Below are positions 44,924 through 54,053 of a stretch of 64,000 nt of DNA, one piece after another. The stretch covers positions 62,001 through 126,000 of the forward strand of contig NZ_CP072871.1 in NCBI RefSeq assembly GCF_017948245.1. Direction: 5' to 3'. The position numbers and the translations under genes were made by a program. Positions within the stretch are counted from its first letter, which is position 1. The number at the start of each line of letters is the position of its first letter. The notes under the pieces were generated by a model. It saw only the letters and a list, made by a program, of their open reading frames with translations. It was not told the DNA's origin and ran no database searches. Source of the DNA: Rhizobium sp. NLR16a (GTDB lineage: Bacteria; Pseudomonadota; Alphaproteobacteria; Rhizobiales; Rhizobiaceae).

Positions 44924-47900
44924 TGCGTCTGCGCCGCCTCGATCTCACCCGTTATGGCAAGTTCACCGATCAATCCATCGATTTCGGCGCGGCCCGTCAA
45001 GGTTCGCCGGACTTGCACATTGTTTATGGCCTGAACGAAGCGGGCAAGTCGACCACCTTCGCCGCCTACCTTGATCTGCTCTACGGCATTGGTGAGCGCA
45101 GCACCTATAATTTCCTGCATCCCTACAATACGATGAAGGTCGGTGCGCGATTGGAATTTGGTGGCTCGGAATACGAGCTCGCGCGGCTCAAGCTGCGGAC
45201 CGGCAGCCTTGTCGATGATCGGGGACAAGCTGTGAACGAGGCGCTCCTGGCCGGCGCCCTTGGAGGCGTCGGTCGCGAGGCCTATCGCACCATGTTCTCG
45301 CTCGACGATCAATCGCTCAAGGAAGGCGGCAACGCCATCATACAAAGCAAGGGCGAACTCGGCGAATTGCTGTTCTCGGCCAGCTCGGGTCTGGCAGGCC
45401 TGAGCCGTTCGCTGGTGACCGCGGCCGACGAAGCCAACGCAATCTACAAGAAGCGGTCGTCGAGCACCAAGCTCGCGGAACTCAAGCGTTCGCTCGAAGC
45501 GCTCAAGGCCGAGCGCAATGCCATCGACACGCTTGCTTCGGCCTATGCGGGCCTGAAATCGACCCATGAGCAGGCCGAGCGCGCCTATGGCACGACCACA
45601 CGGGAATTGGCCGAGGCCAAGTCGCGGTATCAGGAGCTGACCCGCCTTCTCGGCGCCTTGCCTGCAGCGCTGGAGCTCCGGCGGCTGGATGCAGATGCAG
45701 CCGCCATGAGCGATCTGCCGCGGCCGCCGTCCGAATGGTTCGCGCTCCTGCCCCAGCTTTCGCGCGACGAGACGCGGCTGCAGGCGCTTGTCGAGACCGC
45801 CGACCGCACGCTGCGCCAGCTTGCGGACCAGATCGAGGCGATCGCGATCGACGACAAGGCTCTGGCAGTCGCCGCGCATATGGACCTGCTGGATCAGGGT
45901 CGGGCGCGCTATCTTGCGGCTGAGAGCGATCTGCCGAAGCGCCGGCTGGCGCTGGCCGAACAGGAGGGTGAGTTGGTCCGACTGCTGGCCGATCTCGAAC
46001 AGCCCGGCCATGCGAAACCCGAGGCCCTGCTGCTGCCCGCTTCGCTGATCGGCATCATCCGCGATCTTATCGAACGGCGTTCCGGCGTCGAGGCGAAACT
46101 GGCAGCCGCTGATCGGGAACTGTTGCGAGCGCGGGAGAATCTCGAAAGGCTGGACAGGGAAGGCGGCTCGCGAGATGGAGCTGGGGTCCTGGATCCCGAG
46201 CTTTTCGGCCGCATCGAGATCGCCCTGAGCCGGCTGGCGGGATCTGATCTCCCCGTGCGGCTTACCATGGAAGAACGGACACTTGTCCAGGCGAAGCGAA
46301 CGCAGGAGAACCGGTTTGAACAGCTCGCACCCTGGAGCGGCAACGCCGCCGCTCTGCAGCAAATGGCCGTGGCAGAGCCTCGACAGATCGAAGCCTGGCG
46401 TGGCCAAGCGGCCGCTATCGACAAGCGGATTGGCGATCACGAGGGAAGGCTGCGCGATCTCGGCACCGAACAGGCGCTGACCAAAGCCCGGATCGCGGCC
46501 TTCGTCGCCGGCGGTTCGATCGACGATACCGAGGCCGCGCGGCTGCGCGATGAACGCGATGCCGCCTGGCAGGCGCATCTTACCAGCCTGAATGCCGCCA
46601 CGGCTCGGATTTTCGAGGAGCGGATGCGGCAGGACGACGTGGTATCCGCCGGCCGGCTGTCGCGGGCGCAGGAACTGGCCGAGCTGCGTCAACTCCGCCA
46701 GGCGGAAGCGGCAACGGCAGCAATGATCGAGCGGCAAAGGGAACTGCTTGGCGAAGCGCGCGCCGAACATGATGCGCTTGCCGAGCGCATCGGTGATCTG
46801 CTGCCTGAAAGCATCGAACATGACGCCGAAGCCGCGGCGCGCGTGGCCGCACTCGAGACTTGGAGCACCAAGCGAGCCGCGGCGCTCGCCGCCTGGGACG
46901 ATCTGCAACACGCAGAAGACACGGTGCACGCACTTCGCCTCGAACTGGATAGGCATGTCGCAACGCTTGCGGAGAGCCTTGCAGAAGCCGGTCTTGATGA
47001 CGCAGGCCAGCGACCGGTCGCCGAGCTGATGCAGGCTGCAAATAATATAATCGTCGCCGGCAGAGCCGAGCGGGCGACGCGGCAGGCGCACGAGAAGGCG
47101 GTCGGTGACCTCAGCCACGATCTCAGGGAACGCGAGCGCGACCGGCAGGAGGCGGAAGCCGCCATGGCGGCTTGGGAGCGGGAATGGGCAGAGGCGCTGT
47201 CGCGAACCTGGTTTGCCGATAAGGCCGGTTCGATGGCCGCTGTCCGCGCGATGCTGAATGCGCTCGCTACACTGCCCTCCATCCTGAAGGAGAGGGATGA
47301 CCTCGCAAGTCGTGTTGCCGCGATGGAGCGCGACCAGCAGCAATTCCGCGAGCAAATTGCCGGTCTCCTCAGAGACTGCGGTCTCAGCCAGTCGGCGGTG
47401 GATACGCTCGCCTCCGCAAACGCGCTTGTGGAACGTCATGAGGCGGCGCGGCATGCGGCTCAGCTTCGGGCAGACCGGCAGGCGGATCTCGAAAGACAAT
47501 TGGAAAAACGGCGTGCGCTGGAGGAGGAACTGGCCGTTCACAATGCCCGCAAGGACGAATTGACCGGCTATTTCGCTGCGGACTCGCTTGCTTCGGTCGA
47601 AGCATTCCTGAACCAGTCCCGAGAGCGGGACCGGCTGGAGGAGCGAGCCGCCGCGTTACGCCACCAGATCACCGAGGCATTGCGTGCTGCGAGTTTTTCC
47701 GAAGCCGAACGGCGCCTCGACGCTGTCGACGCCGCTGCGGTCGAGCGCGACGCCATGGAGCTTGGCGCCCGGATCGAGGATCTCACCGAGCGTGCGAAAC
47801 TTCTCTATTCCGACGTGTCGCTGGCGCGGCAGAAGCTCGAGGCCGTCGGCGGAGACGACTCCGTGGCCCGGATCGAGGCCAAGCGCAGAACCATTTTCCT

Positions 47901-48396
47901 TGAAATCGAGGAACTGGCCGTGCGGCATCTGACGCTGCGCGCGGGCACGCTCGCGGCTGAACAGGCGCTGCATATCTATCGGGAAAAACATCGTAGTTCG
48001 ATGATGAACCGCGCATCGGAGGCCTTTCGCCTGATCACCGGCGGCAATTATTCCGGCCTGACGACCCAGCCCGACCGGGACAAGGAGATATTGATCGGCG
48101 TGTCGCGCGACGGTGGTTCGAAGCTTGCGGACGCGATGTCGACCGGCACCCAGTTCCAACTCTACCTCGCGCTGCGGCTGGCGGGCTACGAGGAATTCGC
48201 AGCGTTTCGCCGGCCCGTACCCTTCGTCGCCGATGACATCATGGAGAGCTTCGACAATCCTCGCTCCGAAGAGGTCTTCCGCTTGCTCGGCGAAATGGCA
48301 AAGGTCGGACAGGTTATCTACCTTACCCACCATTGGCATCTCTGCGAGATCGCGCGAGACGTTGTTCCGAACGTGACCATACATCAACTGCCGTGA
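44923..48396 (+). CDS. SbcC/YhaN-like AAA ATPase with long coiled coils
   Basis: The 1157-residue protein has a Walker A GLNEAGKS at residues 36-43, ~800 residues of Ala/Arg/Glu-rich coiled coil, and C-terminal ATPase parts: the signature-like DAMSTGTQFQLYLALRLAGY and Walker B in PFVADDIMESFDNPRSEEV. It lacks an obvious CXXC zinc hook. This is the Rad50/SbcC partner of the preceding nuclease; the YhaO/YhaN subtype is named from overall layout. Confidence 0.85.
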   Translation: MRLRRLDLTRYGKFTDQSIDFGAARQGSPDLHIVYGLNEAGKSTTFAAYLDLLYGIGERSTYNFLHPYNTMKVGARLEFGGSEYELARLKLRTGSLVDDRGQAVNEALLAGALGGVGREAYRTMFSLDDQSLKEGGNAIIQSKGELGELLFSASSGLAGLSRSLVTAADEANAIYKKRSSSTKLAELKRSLEALKAERNAIDTLASAYAGLKSTHEQAERAYGTTTRELAEAKSRYQELTRLLGALPAALELRRLDADAAAMSDLPRPPSEWFALLPQLSRDETRLQALVETADRTLRQLADQIEAIAIDDKALAVAAHMDLLDQGRARYLAAESDLPKRRLALAEQEGELVRLLADLEQPGHAKPEALLLPASLIGIIRDLIERRSGVEAKLAAADRELLRARENLERLDREGGSRDGAGVLDPELFGRIEIALSRLAGSDLPVRLTMEERTLVQAKRTQENRFEQLAPWSGNAAALQQMAVAEPRQIEAWRGQAAAIDKRIGDHEGRLRDLGTEQALTKARIAAFVAGGSIDDTEAARLRDERDAAWQAHLTSLNAATARIFEERMRQDDVVSAGRLSRAQELAELRQLRQAEAATAAMIERQRELLGEARAEHDALAERIGDLLPESIEHDAEAAARVAALETWSTKRAAALAAWDDLQHAEDTVHALRLELDRHVATLAESLAEAGLDDAGQRPVAELMQAANNIIVAGRAERATRQAHEKAVGDLSHDLRERERDRQEAEAAMAAWEREWAEALSRTWFADKAGSMAAVRAMLNALATLPSILKERDDLASRVAAMERDQQQFREQIAGLLRDCGLSQSAVDTLASANALVERHEAARHAAQLRADRQADLERQLEKRRALEEELAVHNARKDELTGYFAADSLASVEAFLNQSRERDRLEERAAALRHQITEALRAASFSEAERRLDAVDAAAVERDAMELGARIEDLTERAKLLYSDVSLARQKLEAVGGDDSVARIEAKRRTIFLEIEELAVRHLTLRAGTLAAEQALHIYREKHRSSMMNRASEAFRLITGGNYSGLTTQPDRDKEILIGVSRDGGSKLADAMSTGTQFQLYLALRLAGYEEFAAFRRPVPFVADDIMESFDNPRSEEVFRLLGEMAKVGQVIYLTHHWHLCEIARDVVPNVTIHQLP

Positions 48397-48443
48397 CAAC
48401 GCGCAAAGAAACGCCGCGCCACCACTGCGTTTCGGCAGGGAAA

Positions 48444-48866
48444 TCAATCTTGCCACGGGTCCAGCACGACAATGCCCGCGCCTTCGAAATCCCGGGCATT
48501 GCGGGTGACGACGGTGAGGCCGTGAACCAGGGCCGTCGCGGCAATCAAGACATCGGCTTCATTGCGCCGGTCTGGAACATGCAGATGCGCGCAGCACGTC
48601 GCGACCGCATCGTCGATCGACAGGATACGGTCGGCGAATGCTGGCCGAACCTGATTTTCCAGCCATGCACGCAGACGAGCGCCCTGCGCTACATCGCGGC
48701 GCTGCACGCCGAGTATTCCACGTTCCAATTCCAGGATCGTCATGGCGGAGATGCATAGGCCTGTTGCATCTTGCGCTCCAGCCCATGCGACCACATTAGC
48801 ATTGGCCTTGCCGTCTCCGACCTTCCGCAGCTCGGAAACAACATTGGTGTCCAGCAGATATTTCAA
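48444..48866 (-). CDS. PIN-domain toxin (VapC/FitB type)
   Basis: The 140-residue protein starts KYLLDTNVVSELRK and has ISAMTILELERGIL, EADVLIAATALVHGLTVVTR and RNARDFEGAGIVVLDPW, the acidic set of PIN ribonucleases. Its ATG overlaps the antitoxin stop as ATGA. It is paired with a Phd-type rather than an AbrB-type antitoxin, unlike the pair at 12.3 kb. Confidence 0.88.
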   Translation of the reverse strand: MKYLLDTNVVSELRKVGDGKANANVVAWAGAQDATGLCISAMTILELERGILGVQRRDVAQGARLRAWLENQVRPAFADRILSIDDAVATCCAHLHVPDRRNEADVLIAATALVHGLTVVTRNARDFEGAGIVVLDPWQD

Positions 48867-49117
48867 GATAGATCGACTCCGCGGGGGGCGATCTCAACTC
48901 GAGGCAGATCGAAGTCGATATCCGACAGGCCTGGCATGGAGAGAGCATCGACGAGACTGCGGGGCTTGCCGGTTAGCCGCTCGAATTCGTCATAGGTCAT
49001 CAACACGTGGGATGGCTTTCCACGATCCGTGATGATGACCGGACCATTTTGCGCCGCCTTCTTTGCCCTGCTCACGTCGTGATTTAGTTCGCGGCTGGAA
49101 AGATGTGTCACGCTCAT
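48863..49117 (-). CDS. Phd/YefM-type antitoxin
   Basis: The ~84-residue protein opens SVTHLSSRELNHDVSRAKKA and has GPVIITDRGKPSHVLMTYDE, the DNA-binding fold of Phd/YefM antitoxins, with a flexible acidic end (LSDIDFDLPRVEIAPRGVDL) to wrap the toxin. ATG at 49117 has CGGAGGTGG upstream. A palindrome next to the ribosome site is a likely autoregulatory operator. Confidence 0.85.
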   Translation of the reverse strand: MSVTHLSSRELNHDVSRAKKAAQNGPVIITDRGKPSHVLMTYDEFERLTGKPRSLVDALSMPGLSDIDFDLPRVEIAPRGVDLS

Positions 49118-49130
49118 AATCCACCTCCGA

Positions 49131-49148
49131 TGTAGGCACTTACCTACA
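49131..49148. promoter_or_regulatory. Palindromic operator of the Phd/PIN pair
   Basis: TGTAGG-CACTTA-CCTACA is a perfect inverted repeat with 6-bp arms, directly upstream of the ribosome site of the antitoxin gene. It fits Phd-type autoregulation. Confidence 0.5.
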
Positions 49149-49352
49149 TATAACATTCGGAGAATGAAAGGCAAGATCAGCCGGCCGTTTCGCGGCAGGA
49201 GACGTCGGGTCACGATCGCGAAATCGATGCGGGGCTACACGAGCGATGTCGGGATATTGGCTTCCCAGATCATCTCTGATCTAGTCTCGATTCTCAGCCG
49301 GCAACGCAGCCTGGGCTGACGGTATTTGAAAAAAAGCGAGAGCCGTATTCTC

Positions 49353-50267
49353 ATGACCACTCACCGCTTCATTCCGACGACCTTCCACAATGTCATCGGC
49401 TCTCTTCCGCCCGCCTTGCACATCGCTGACGGCGACACCGTCGTCACGGAGACACTCGACGCCATCGGCTATGACAAGGACGGCATCCGGCGGACATCTG
49501 GTCCCAACCCGATGAACGGCCCGATCTTCGTGGAAGGCGCGGAACCCGGAGATGCGCTGAAGGTCGAGATCATCAGCATGATCCCGACGAGGGACACTGG
49601 TTTTACGCGCAGCATCGTCGCGGCCAATGTCATCGATCCTGAAACGGTTCGCGACCTGCCGCCGCGCGACATGGCGATCTGGGCGATCGACCGCGAAGCA
49701 TTGACGGTCCGATTGTCCGAGCCGGTCTCCGGCCTCGACAGTTTCGTTCTGCCTCTTGCGCCGATGATCGGCTGTTTCGGGGTTGCGCCCAGCCTTGGCC
49801 AGGCAATCTCGACGGCGACCAGCGGCGAATATGGCGGCAACATGGATTATCGCCTGTTCGGTCCGGGCACGACCGTTCGCTTGCCCGTATCGGCGCCGGG
49901 CGCCCTTTTCTTTTTGGGCGACTGCCATGCGGTGCAAGGAGATGGCGAGATCGTCGGTACCGGCGTCGAGACCACTTTCGACGTCACGGTGCGGCTGACG
50001 GTGGAAAAGAAGGCCGGGCTGATCTGGCCACGCGGAGAAACCGCTGAAGACATATTCACCGTCGGCAATGCGAGACCCCTCGACCAGGCGCTCCAGCATG
50101 CGACGAGCGAAATGCTGACCTGGCTGGCGTCGGATTACGGCCTGGACCGGACAGCGGCCAGCCATCTGCTCGGCCAGGTCGTGCGTTACGACGTCGGCAA
50201 CGTCTTTGACCCGGCCTATACGATGGCCTGCCGGGTCGCCAAGAAATGGCTGGTTCGCCAGTCATGA
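49353..50267 (+). CDS. Acetamidase/formamidase family amidase
   Basis: The ~304-residue protein has the FmdA/AmdA beta-rich fold: GPNPMNGPIFVEGAEPGDAL, the central PMIGCFGVAP, SGEYGGNMDYRLFGPGTTVR and FFLGDCHAVQGDGEI, whose Asp, Cys and His belong to the conserved core. These enzymes release ammonia from small amides. It is convergent with the first hydrolase gene of the LuxR locus and could act on the same imported amide (inference). ATG at 49353 is preferred over the TTG at 49326. Confidence 0.8.
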   Translation: MTTHRFIPTTFHNVIGSLPPALHIADGDTVVTETLDAIGYDKDGIRRTSGPNPMNGPIFVEGAEPGDALKVEIISMIPTRDTGFTRSIVAANVIDPETVRDLPPRDMAIWAIDREALTVRLSEPVSGLDSFVLPLAPMIGCFGVAPSLGQAISTATSGEYGGNMDYRLFGPGTTVRLPVSAPGALFFLGDCHAVQGDGEIVGTGVETTFDVTVRLTVEKKAGLIWPRGETAEDIFTVGNARPLDQALQHATSEMLTWLASDYGLDRTAASHLLGQVVRYDVGNVFDPAYTMACRVAKKWLVRQS

Positions 50268-50283
50268 CGGACCAGCATATGCG

Positions 50284-51192
50284 TCAGTCGTGCCGCGACA
50301 GGAAGCGGGAAACGGTCGCCAGGCAAAGCTGCTTTTCCTCGACATGCGGCATATGGCTGGAATTTTCGAAGAGCACCCATTCGCAGCCCGGGACGCGTTC
50401 GAGATAGGGCCTTACGACGAGGGGCGTCGCCTCGTCATGTTTGCCCGAGATCAGCAGCGTCGGTGCTTCGATGCGGTCGAGCCTGTCTTCGATCGTCCAA
50501 TCCTTCATCGTTCCGATGACGTGGAATTCCGTCGGGCCGTTCATGTTGCGATAGACGGTGTTGTCTTCGTCCATGATGGCGAATGTCCGCGCCACATCGG
50601 GCGGCCATGGCGCGACGCGGCAGACATGGCGATCATAGAAGACGCGGGAGGCGGCGATATAGTCCGGATCGGTAAGGCTTCCCGCCCGTTCGTGCTTCAG
50701 CAGCGTGTCCTGCACCTCCTTCGGCAATTCCTGCCGCAGCCGATTGGCTTCGGCAACCCAGGTGTGCATGTTGGCCGGCGAGTTGGCGATGACAAGGGCC
50801 TTCAGGCCTTGCGGCCGGCGCACCGCATGTTCGGCGCCGAGCATGCCGCCCCAGGACTGGCCGAGGAAGGCGTAACGATGCTGGATGCCGAGATGGGCAA
50901 GCAGTGCGTCGAGCTCTTCGAGGAACAGGCCGACCGTCCAGAAATCCGGGCCCTTGTCCGGAAGGCGGGTGGAATTGCCGTTGCCGAGCTGGTCGTAGTG
51001 GATGACCGGGCGGCCGTCGAGGGCGGCGATTTCCTTGAAGGAATCGACGTAGTCATGCGTGCAGCCGGGCCCACCGTGGGCAACGACGAGAGGCAGCTTG
51101 TCGCTTTTCAGCGAACCGGTGACGCGGTACCAGGTGCGATAATCGCGAAAGGGCAGATAGGCTTCACTTGTTGCGACTTCGGCCACCGACAT
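50284..51192 (-). CDS. Proline iminopeptidase-type alpha/beta hydrolase 1
   Basis: The 302-residue hydrolase has the oxyanion/HGGPG motif in [13 protein letters not shown], nucleophile Ser in [11 protein letters not shown], Asp in SGKHDEATP and His in [10 protein letters not shown]: the full triad of the pip (peptidase S33) group. ATG at 51192 has GAGGA with 6 bases of spacing. It is divergent from nothing directly, reading away from luxR; the dyad at 51246 lies ~54 bases upstream. It is a distant paralogue of the hydrolase at 52173-53063. Confidence 0.85.
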   Translation of the reverse strand: MSVAEVATSEAYLPFRDYRTWYRVTGSLKSDKLPLVVAHGGPGCTHDYVDSFKEIAALDGRPVIHYDQLGNGNSTRLPDKGPDFWTVGLFLEELDALLAHLGIQHRYAFLGQSWGGMLGAEHAVRRPQGLKALVIANSPANMHTWVAEANRLRQELPKEVQDTLLKHERAGSLTDPDYIAASRVFYDRHVCRVAPWPPDVARTFAIMDEDNTVYRNMNGPTEFHVIGTMKDWTIEDRLDRIEAPTLLISGKHDEATPLVVRPYLERVPGCEWVLFENSSHMPHVEEKQLCLATVSRFLSRHD

Positions 51193-51245
51193 CTCCATTC
51201 CTCGGAAGTTTGGCAACCATAACGCGGCAACCGCGGCGAAGGCAG

Positions 51246-51261
51246 CTATCACAAGTTATAG
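51246..51261. promoter_or_regulatory. Candidate lux-type box ahead of hydrolase 1
   Basis: CTATCACAAGTTATAG: CTAT and ATAG arms around 8 bases, 54 bases before the hydrolase 1 ATG. It matches the site at 52077 in 13 of 16 positions, differing only in the three central-right bases (AAG for TTC). Confidence 0.65.
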
Positions 51262-51284
51262 GATGGCAATGATCGGCCGCGCTC

Positions 51285-52043
51285 TTAGAGCAGGCGGTAA
51301 TGAGTGGCGCGTACGACGGCCTGCGTACGGTTGCGGGCGCCGAGTTTCTTGGCCGCGGCGTTGAGATGCATGACCACGGTCGGGACGGAACGGCCGATGA
51401 TGCGCGAGATTTCCTTGGCGGAATAGCCTTCCGCCGAATGGCGGAGGCATTCGCGCTCCCGCTCGGTCAGGCGAATGGTGCCGACGCTTCGAGCCTTCGT
51501 GTCGAAAAGCGAATAGGCGGTCTCATGGAAGACGTGGGCAAGCAGGTTGAAGTCAGCGATAGCGCGCAACGCATGCCGTTCGAAATCGCGGTCGCCGCGG
51601 AAACGGATGCCGGTGACCGTCGCATAATCGCCTCCCGGCATATGCACCGGCACGGTGACACCGGTCGACATGTCGCGTTCGAGGAGATAGCGCGTCACCG
51701 GTGCGGTGTCGTCACTCATGAAGCGGTTGATCAGCGTGTCCGCATTCGTGTCGTAATTCCAGAAGAACGGCGCGGTGCTGCGCAGCGCCACCTGCTGGAC
51801 CGGGTCGATGCGGAAATAACCGCGATCGAACCAATAGTCGTGCATATCGTCGGCGATGTTCCGGAGCTTCAGCAGCGACGGGATCATGATCGCGCCGTCG
51901 AGGTCGTAGGGCACCGGCGTATAGTCGTAGATGAGAGCCTCGAAGCCCAGCTGCTTCATCGCCTCGAAGGCCTGGTCGATCCGGCCGTCCAGCGTCTCAT
52001 GCGCCGTAAACTGCCGTCTGATCGTTCCGATGTCGTCAAGCAT
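51285..52043 (-). CDS. LuxR solo of the plant-signal-responsive (OryR/PsoR/PipR) type
   Basis: The 252-residue regulator has an autoinducer-binding domain (residues ~15-165) and a LuxR helix-turn-helix (LTERERECLRHSAEGYSAKE and on). Counting from the conserved Asp70-Pro71 in FRIDPVQQ, the residue at TraR position 57 is Met rather than Trp and at 61 is Trp rather than Tyr; Trp85 is kept (APFFW). W57M/Y61W marks LuxR solos that answer plant compounds instead of acyl-homoserine lactones. No luxI gene is present. It is flanked by two pip-type hydrolases, the usual context. Confidence 0.88.
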   Translation of the reverse strand: MLDDIGTIRRQFTAHETLDGRIDQAFEAMKQLGFEALIYDYTPVPYDLDGAIMIPSLLKLRNIADDMHDYWFDRGYFRIDPVQQVALRSTAPFFWNYDTNADTLINRFMSDDTAPVTRYLLERDMSTGVTVPVHMPGGDYATVTGIRFRGDRDFERHALRAIADFNLLAHVFHETAYSLFDTKARSVGTIRLTERERECLRHSAEGYSAKEISRIIGRSVPTVVMHLNAAAKKLGARNRTQAVVRATHYRLL

Positions 52044-52076
52044 GGGCTGCTCCCGGTTTCGGCGTGGCGCCCTACC

Positions 52077-52092
52077 CTATCACTTCTTATAG
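52077..52092. promoter_or_regulatory. Candidate lux-type box between luxR and hydrolase 2
   Basis: CTATCACTTCTTATAG, the sister of the site at 51246. It lies 34 bases before the luxR ATG on one side and 81 bases before the hydrolase 2 ATG on the other, so it could serve both genes. Confidence 0.65.
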
Positions 52093-52172
52093 CTGGCACG
52101 GAACGCGATTTACGGTAAAAAATTAACCACGCCCAAATATTGAGCAAGGGGTATTTTCTGCTGGAGCAATCA

Positions 52173-53063
52173 ATGTGGCGTGAAATACAGCCGGACGCGC
52201 GATTTGAGATCGATGCCGGTGGCTATCGCGTCGTCGCCTATAGCTTCGGGACCGGCAACGAGACGGTGTTCTGCCTGAACGGCGGTCCCGGTCTGCCCTG
52301 CGATTACCTGCGCGAGGCGCACTCCTGCCTGATCGACAAGGGCTACCGCGTCGTCGCCTTCGACCAGCTCGGCACCGGCGCCTCCGATCGGCCGGACGAT
52401 CTCTCGCTCTGGACGATCGGCCGCTATGTCGAGGAGACCGAAACGGTGCGCAAGACGCTCGGACTCGGAAAGGTCCACATGCTCGGCCATTCCTGGGGCG
52501 GGTGGCTGGCGATCGATTATGCCTTGACCTACCCCGAAAACCTCAAGACGCTGATCCTCGAGGATACCGTCGCCGACATGCCGCATCTGATCTCGGAACT
52601 GGAACGGCTGCGGGCAGCGCTTGGTCCGGAAACAGTCTCGATGATGCAGAAGCATGAGGCGCAGGGGACCTACGATCATCCGGAATATATCGCCGCCGTC
52701 ACCATCCTCAACTACCGCCATGTCTGCCGCCTGGCCGAATGGCCGGCGCCGATACGCCGTTCGCTCGACGACTGGAACATGGCGCCTTACGCGACGATGC
52801 AGGGCCCGAACGAGTTTCTTTACATCGGCAACCTCAAGGACTGGAACCGCATCCCGGATCTGCCGCGGCTGACGCTGCCCGTGCTGATCACCACGGGAGA
52901 GCATGACGAGCTGACGCCCGCCTGCGCGCTCAGGATGAAGCTGGCGCTGCCGAATGCCGAGCTCCGGGTGTTCGCCAATGCCAGCCACATGCCCTTCTAT
53001 GAGAACCCGCAGGACTATTATCCGGCGCTTCTCGATTTCCTCGACCGGCACAAGGCAGCCTGA
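52173..53063 (+). CDS. Proline iminopeptidase-type alpha/beta hydrolase 2
   Basis: The 296-residue hydrolase has CLNGGPGLPCDYL, nucleophile Ser in MLGHSWGGWLAIDYA, Asp in TTGEHDELTP and His in NASHMPFYEN, a complete S33 triad. It corresponds in position to pip/pipA beside OryR, XccR or PipR. ATG at 52173 has CTGGAG with good spacing. The peptide ABC genes follow after 45 bases, so it is likely the first gene of a five-gene operon. Confidence 0.87.
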   Translation: MWREIQPDARFEIDAGGYRVVAYSFGTGNETVFCLNGGPGLPCDYLREAHSCLIDKGYRVVAFDQLGTGASDRPDDLSLWTIGRYVEETETVRKTLGLGKVHMLGHSWGGWLAIDYALTYPENLKTLILEDTVADMPHLISELERLRAALGPETVSMMQKHEAQGTYDHPEYIAAVTILNYRHVCRLAEWPAPIRRSLDDWNMAPYATMQGPNEFLYIGNLKDWNRIPDLPRLTLPVLITTGEHDELTPACALRMKLALPNAELRVFANASHMPFYENPQDYYPALLDFLDRHKAA

Positions 53064-53108
53064 TGCAAGTGAAAGCGGCTCAAACCGGACGAGGACAGAG
53101 GGGCGGCC

Positions 53109-54053
53109 GTGCTCATGTATCGCTATAAATTCGTTCTGACCCGACCGCTTCAGTTCCTGCCCGTCATCTTCGGCATCAGCGTCATCACCTTCATTCTGGT
53201 TCGGCTGATCCCCGGCGATCCGGCGCGCAACATCCTCGGTACGCGCGCCACACCGGCTGCCCTTGCCAGCATCCGTGCCCAATACGGTCTCGATCAGCCG
53301 ATGTGGCTGCAATATGTCTATTTCCTCAAAAATCTCGCCAATGGCGAGATGGGCAAATCGATCCTCTACAAGATCGACGTGCTGAAGCTGATCGTCACCC
53401 GCATCGAGCCGACGCTTGCCCTCGTCGCCGCAAGCGTCGTGCTGTCGGTGCTGATCGCTGTGCCGATGGCGGCGATCGCCGCACGCAATGCCGGCCGGGC
53501 GCCGGACCATGCGGTGCGCATCGTCTCGACCTTCGGCATCGGCTTTCCGCCCTTCTGGTTGGGGCTGATGCTGATCATCCTCTTCAGCGTCGAACTCGGG
53601 CTGCTGCCGGTTTCCGGCTACGGCGCGACGCTCGGCGACAAACTTGCGCATCTCGTGCTGCCGAGCCTGACGGTGGCGCTGTCGCTCTCGACCGTTTTGA
53701 CGCGCAGCCTGCGCGCCGCGATGATCGAGTCGCTGAAATCAGATGTCGCGACGGCGGCGCGCGCCCGCGGCATGCCCGAAGGCATCGTCTTCTGGCGGCA
53801 CGTGCTGCCGAATTCGCTGGTGCCGACGATCAACCTGCTTGCCGTCAACATCGGCTGGCTGATCGGCGGCACGGTTGTGGTCGAGAGCGTCTTCGCGCTG
53901 CCCGGCATGGGCCAGCTCCTCGTCAGGGCGATCTTCTCGCGTGACTATATGGTGGTGCAGGGCGTCGCGATGGTCTTTGCCTGCGCCACCGTGCTGATCA
54001 ACTTCATCGCCGATATCGTCACCGTTGCCGTCGATCCGAGGGTGAAGCTATGA
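53109..54053 (+). CDS. Peptide ABC transporter permease (DppB type)
   Basis: The 314-residue permease has six helices, the early VIFGISVITFILVRLIPGDP and the EAA-type loop ATAARARGMPEGIVFWRHVLPNSLVP. It forms the channel with the next protein for dipeptide/oligopeptide uptake. GTG at 53109 has GAGGGG; ATG at 53115 is an alternative. Confidence 0.9.
   Translation: MLMYRYKFVLTRPLQFLPVIFGISVITFILVRLIPGDPARNILGTRATPAALASIRAQYGLDQPMWLQYVYFLKNLANGEMGKSILYKIDVLKLIVTRIEPTLALVAASVVLSVLIAVPMAAIAARNAGRAPDHAVRIVSTFGIGFPPFWLGLMLIILFSVELGLLPVSGYGATLGDKLAHLVLPSLTVALSLSTVLTRSLRAAMIESLKSDVATAARARGMPEGIVFWRHVLPNSLVPTINLLAVNIGWLIGGTVVVESVFALPGMGQLLVRAIFSRDYMVVQGVAMVFACATVLINFIADIVTVAVDPRVKL

Noticed and set aside
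44299..47541. A 1080-codon minus-strand frame across the SbcD/SbcC-like genes
   Set aside because: It is complementary to two well-supported genes; the sequence is low-complexity and has no recognisable motif.
52170..53651. A 493-codon minus-strand frame over hydrolase 2 and dppB
   Set aside because: Antisense of genes with intact catalytic and transporter motifs; composition (Asp/His/Arg-rich) is typical of mirror frames.
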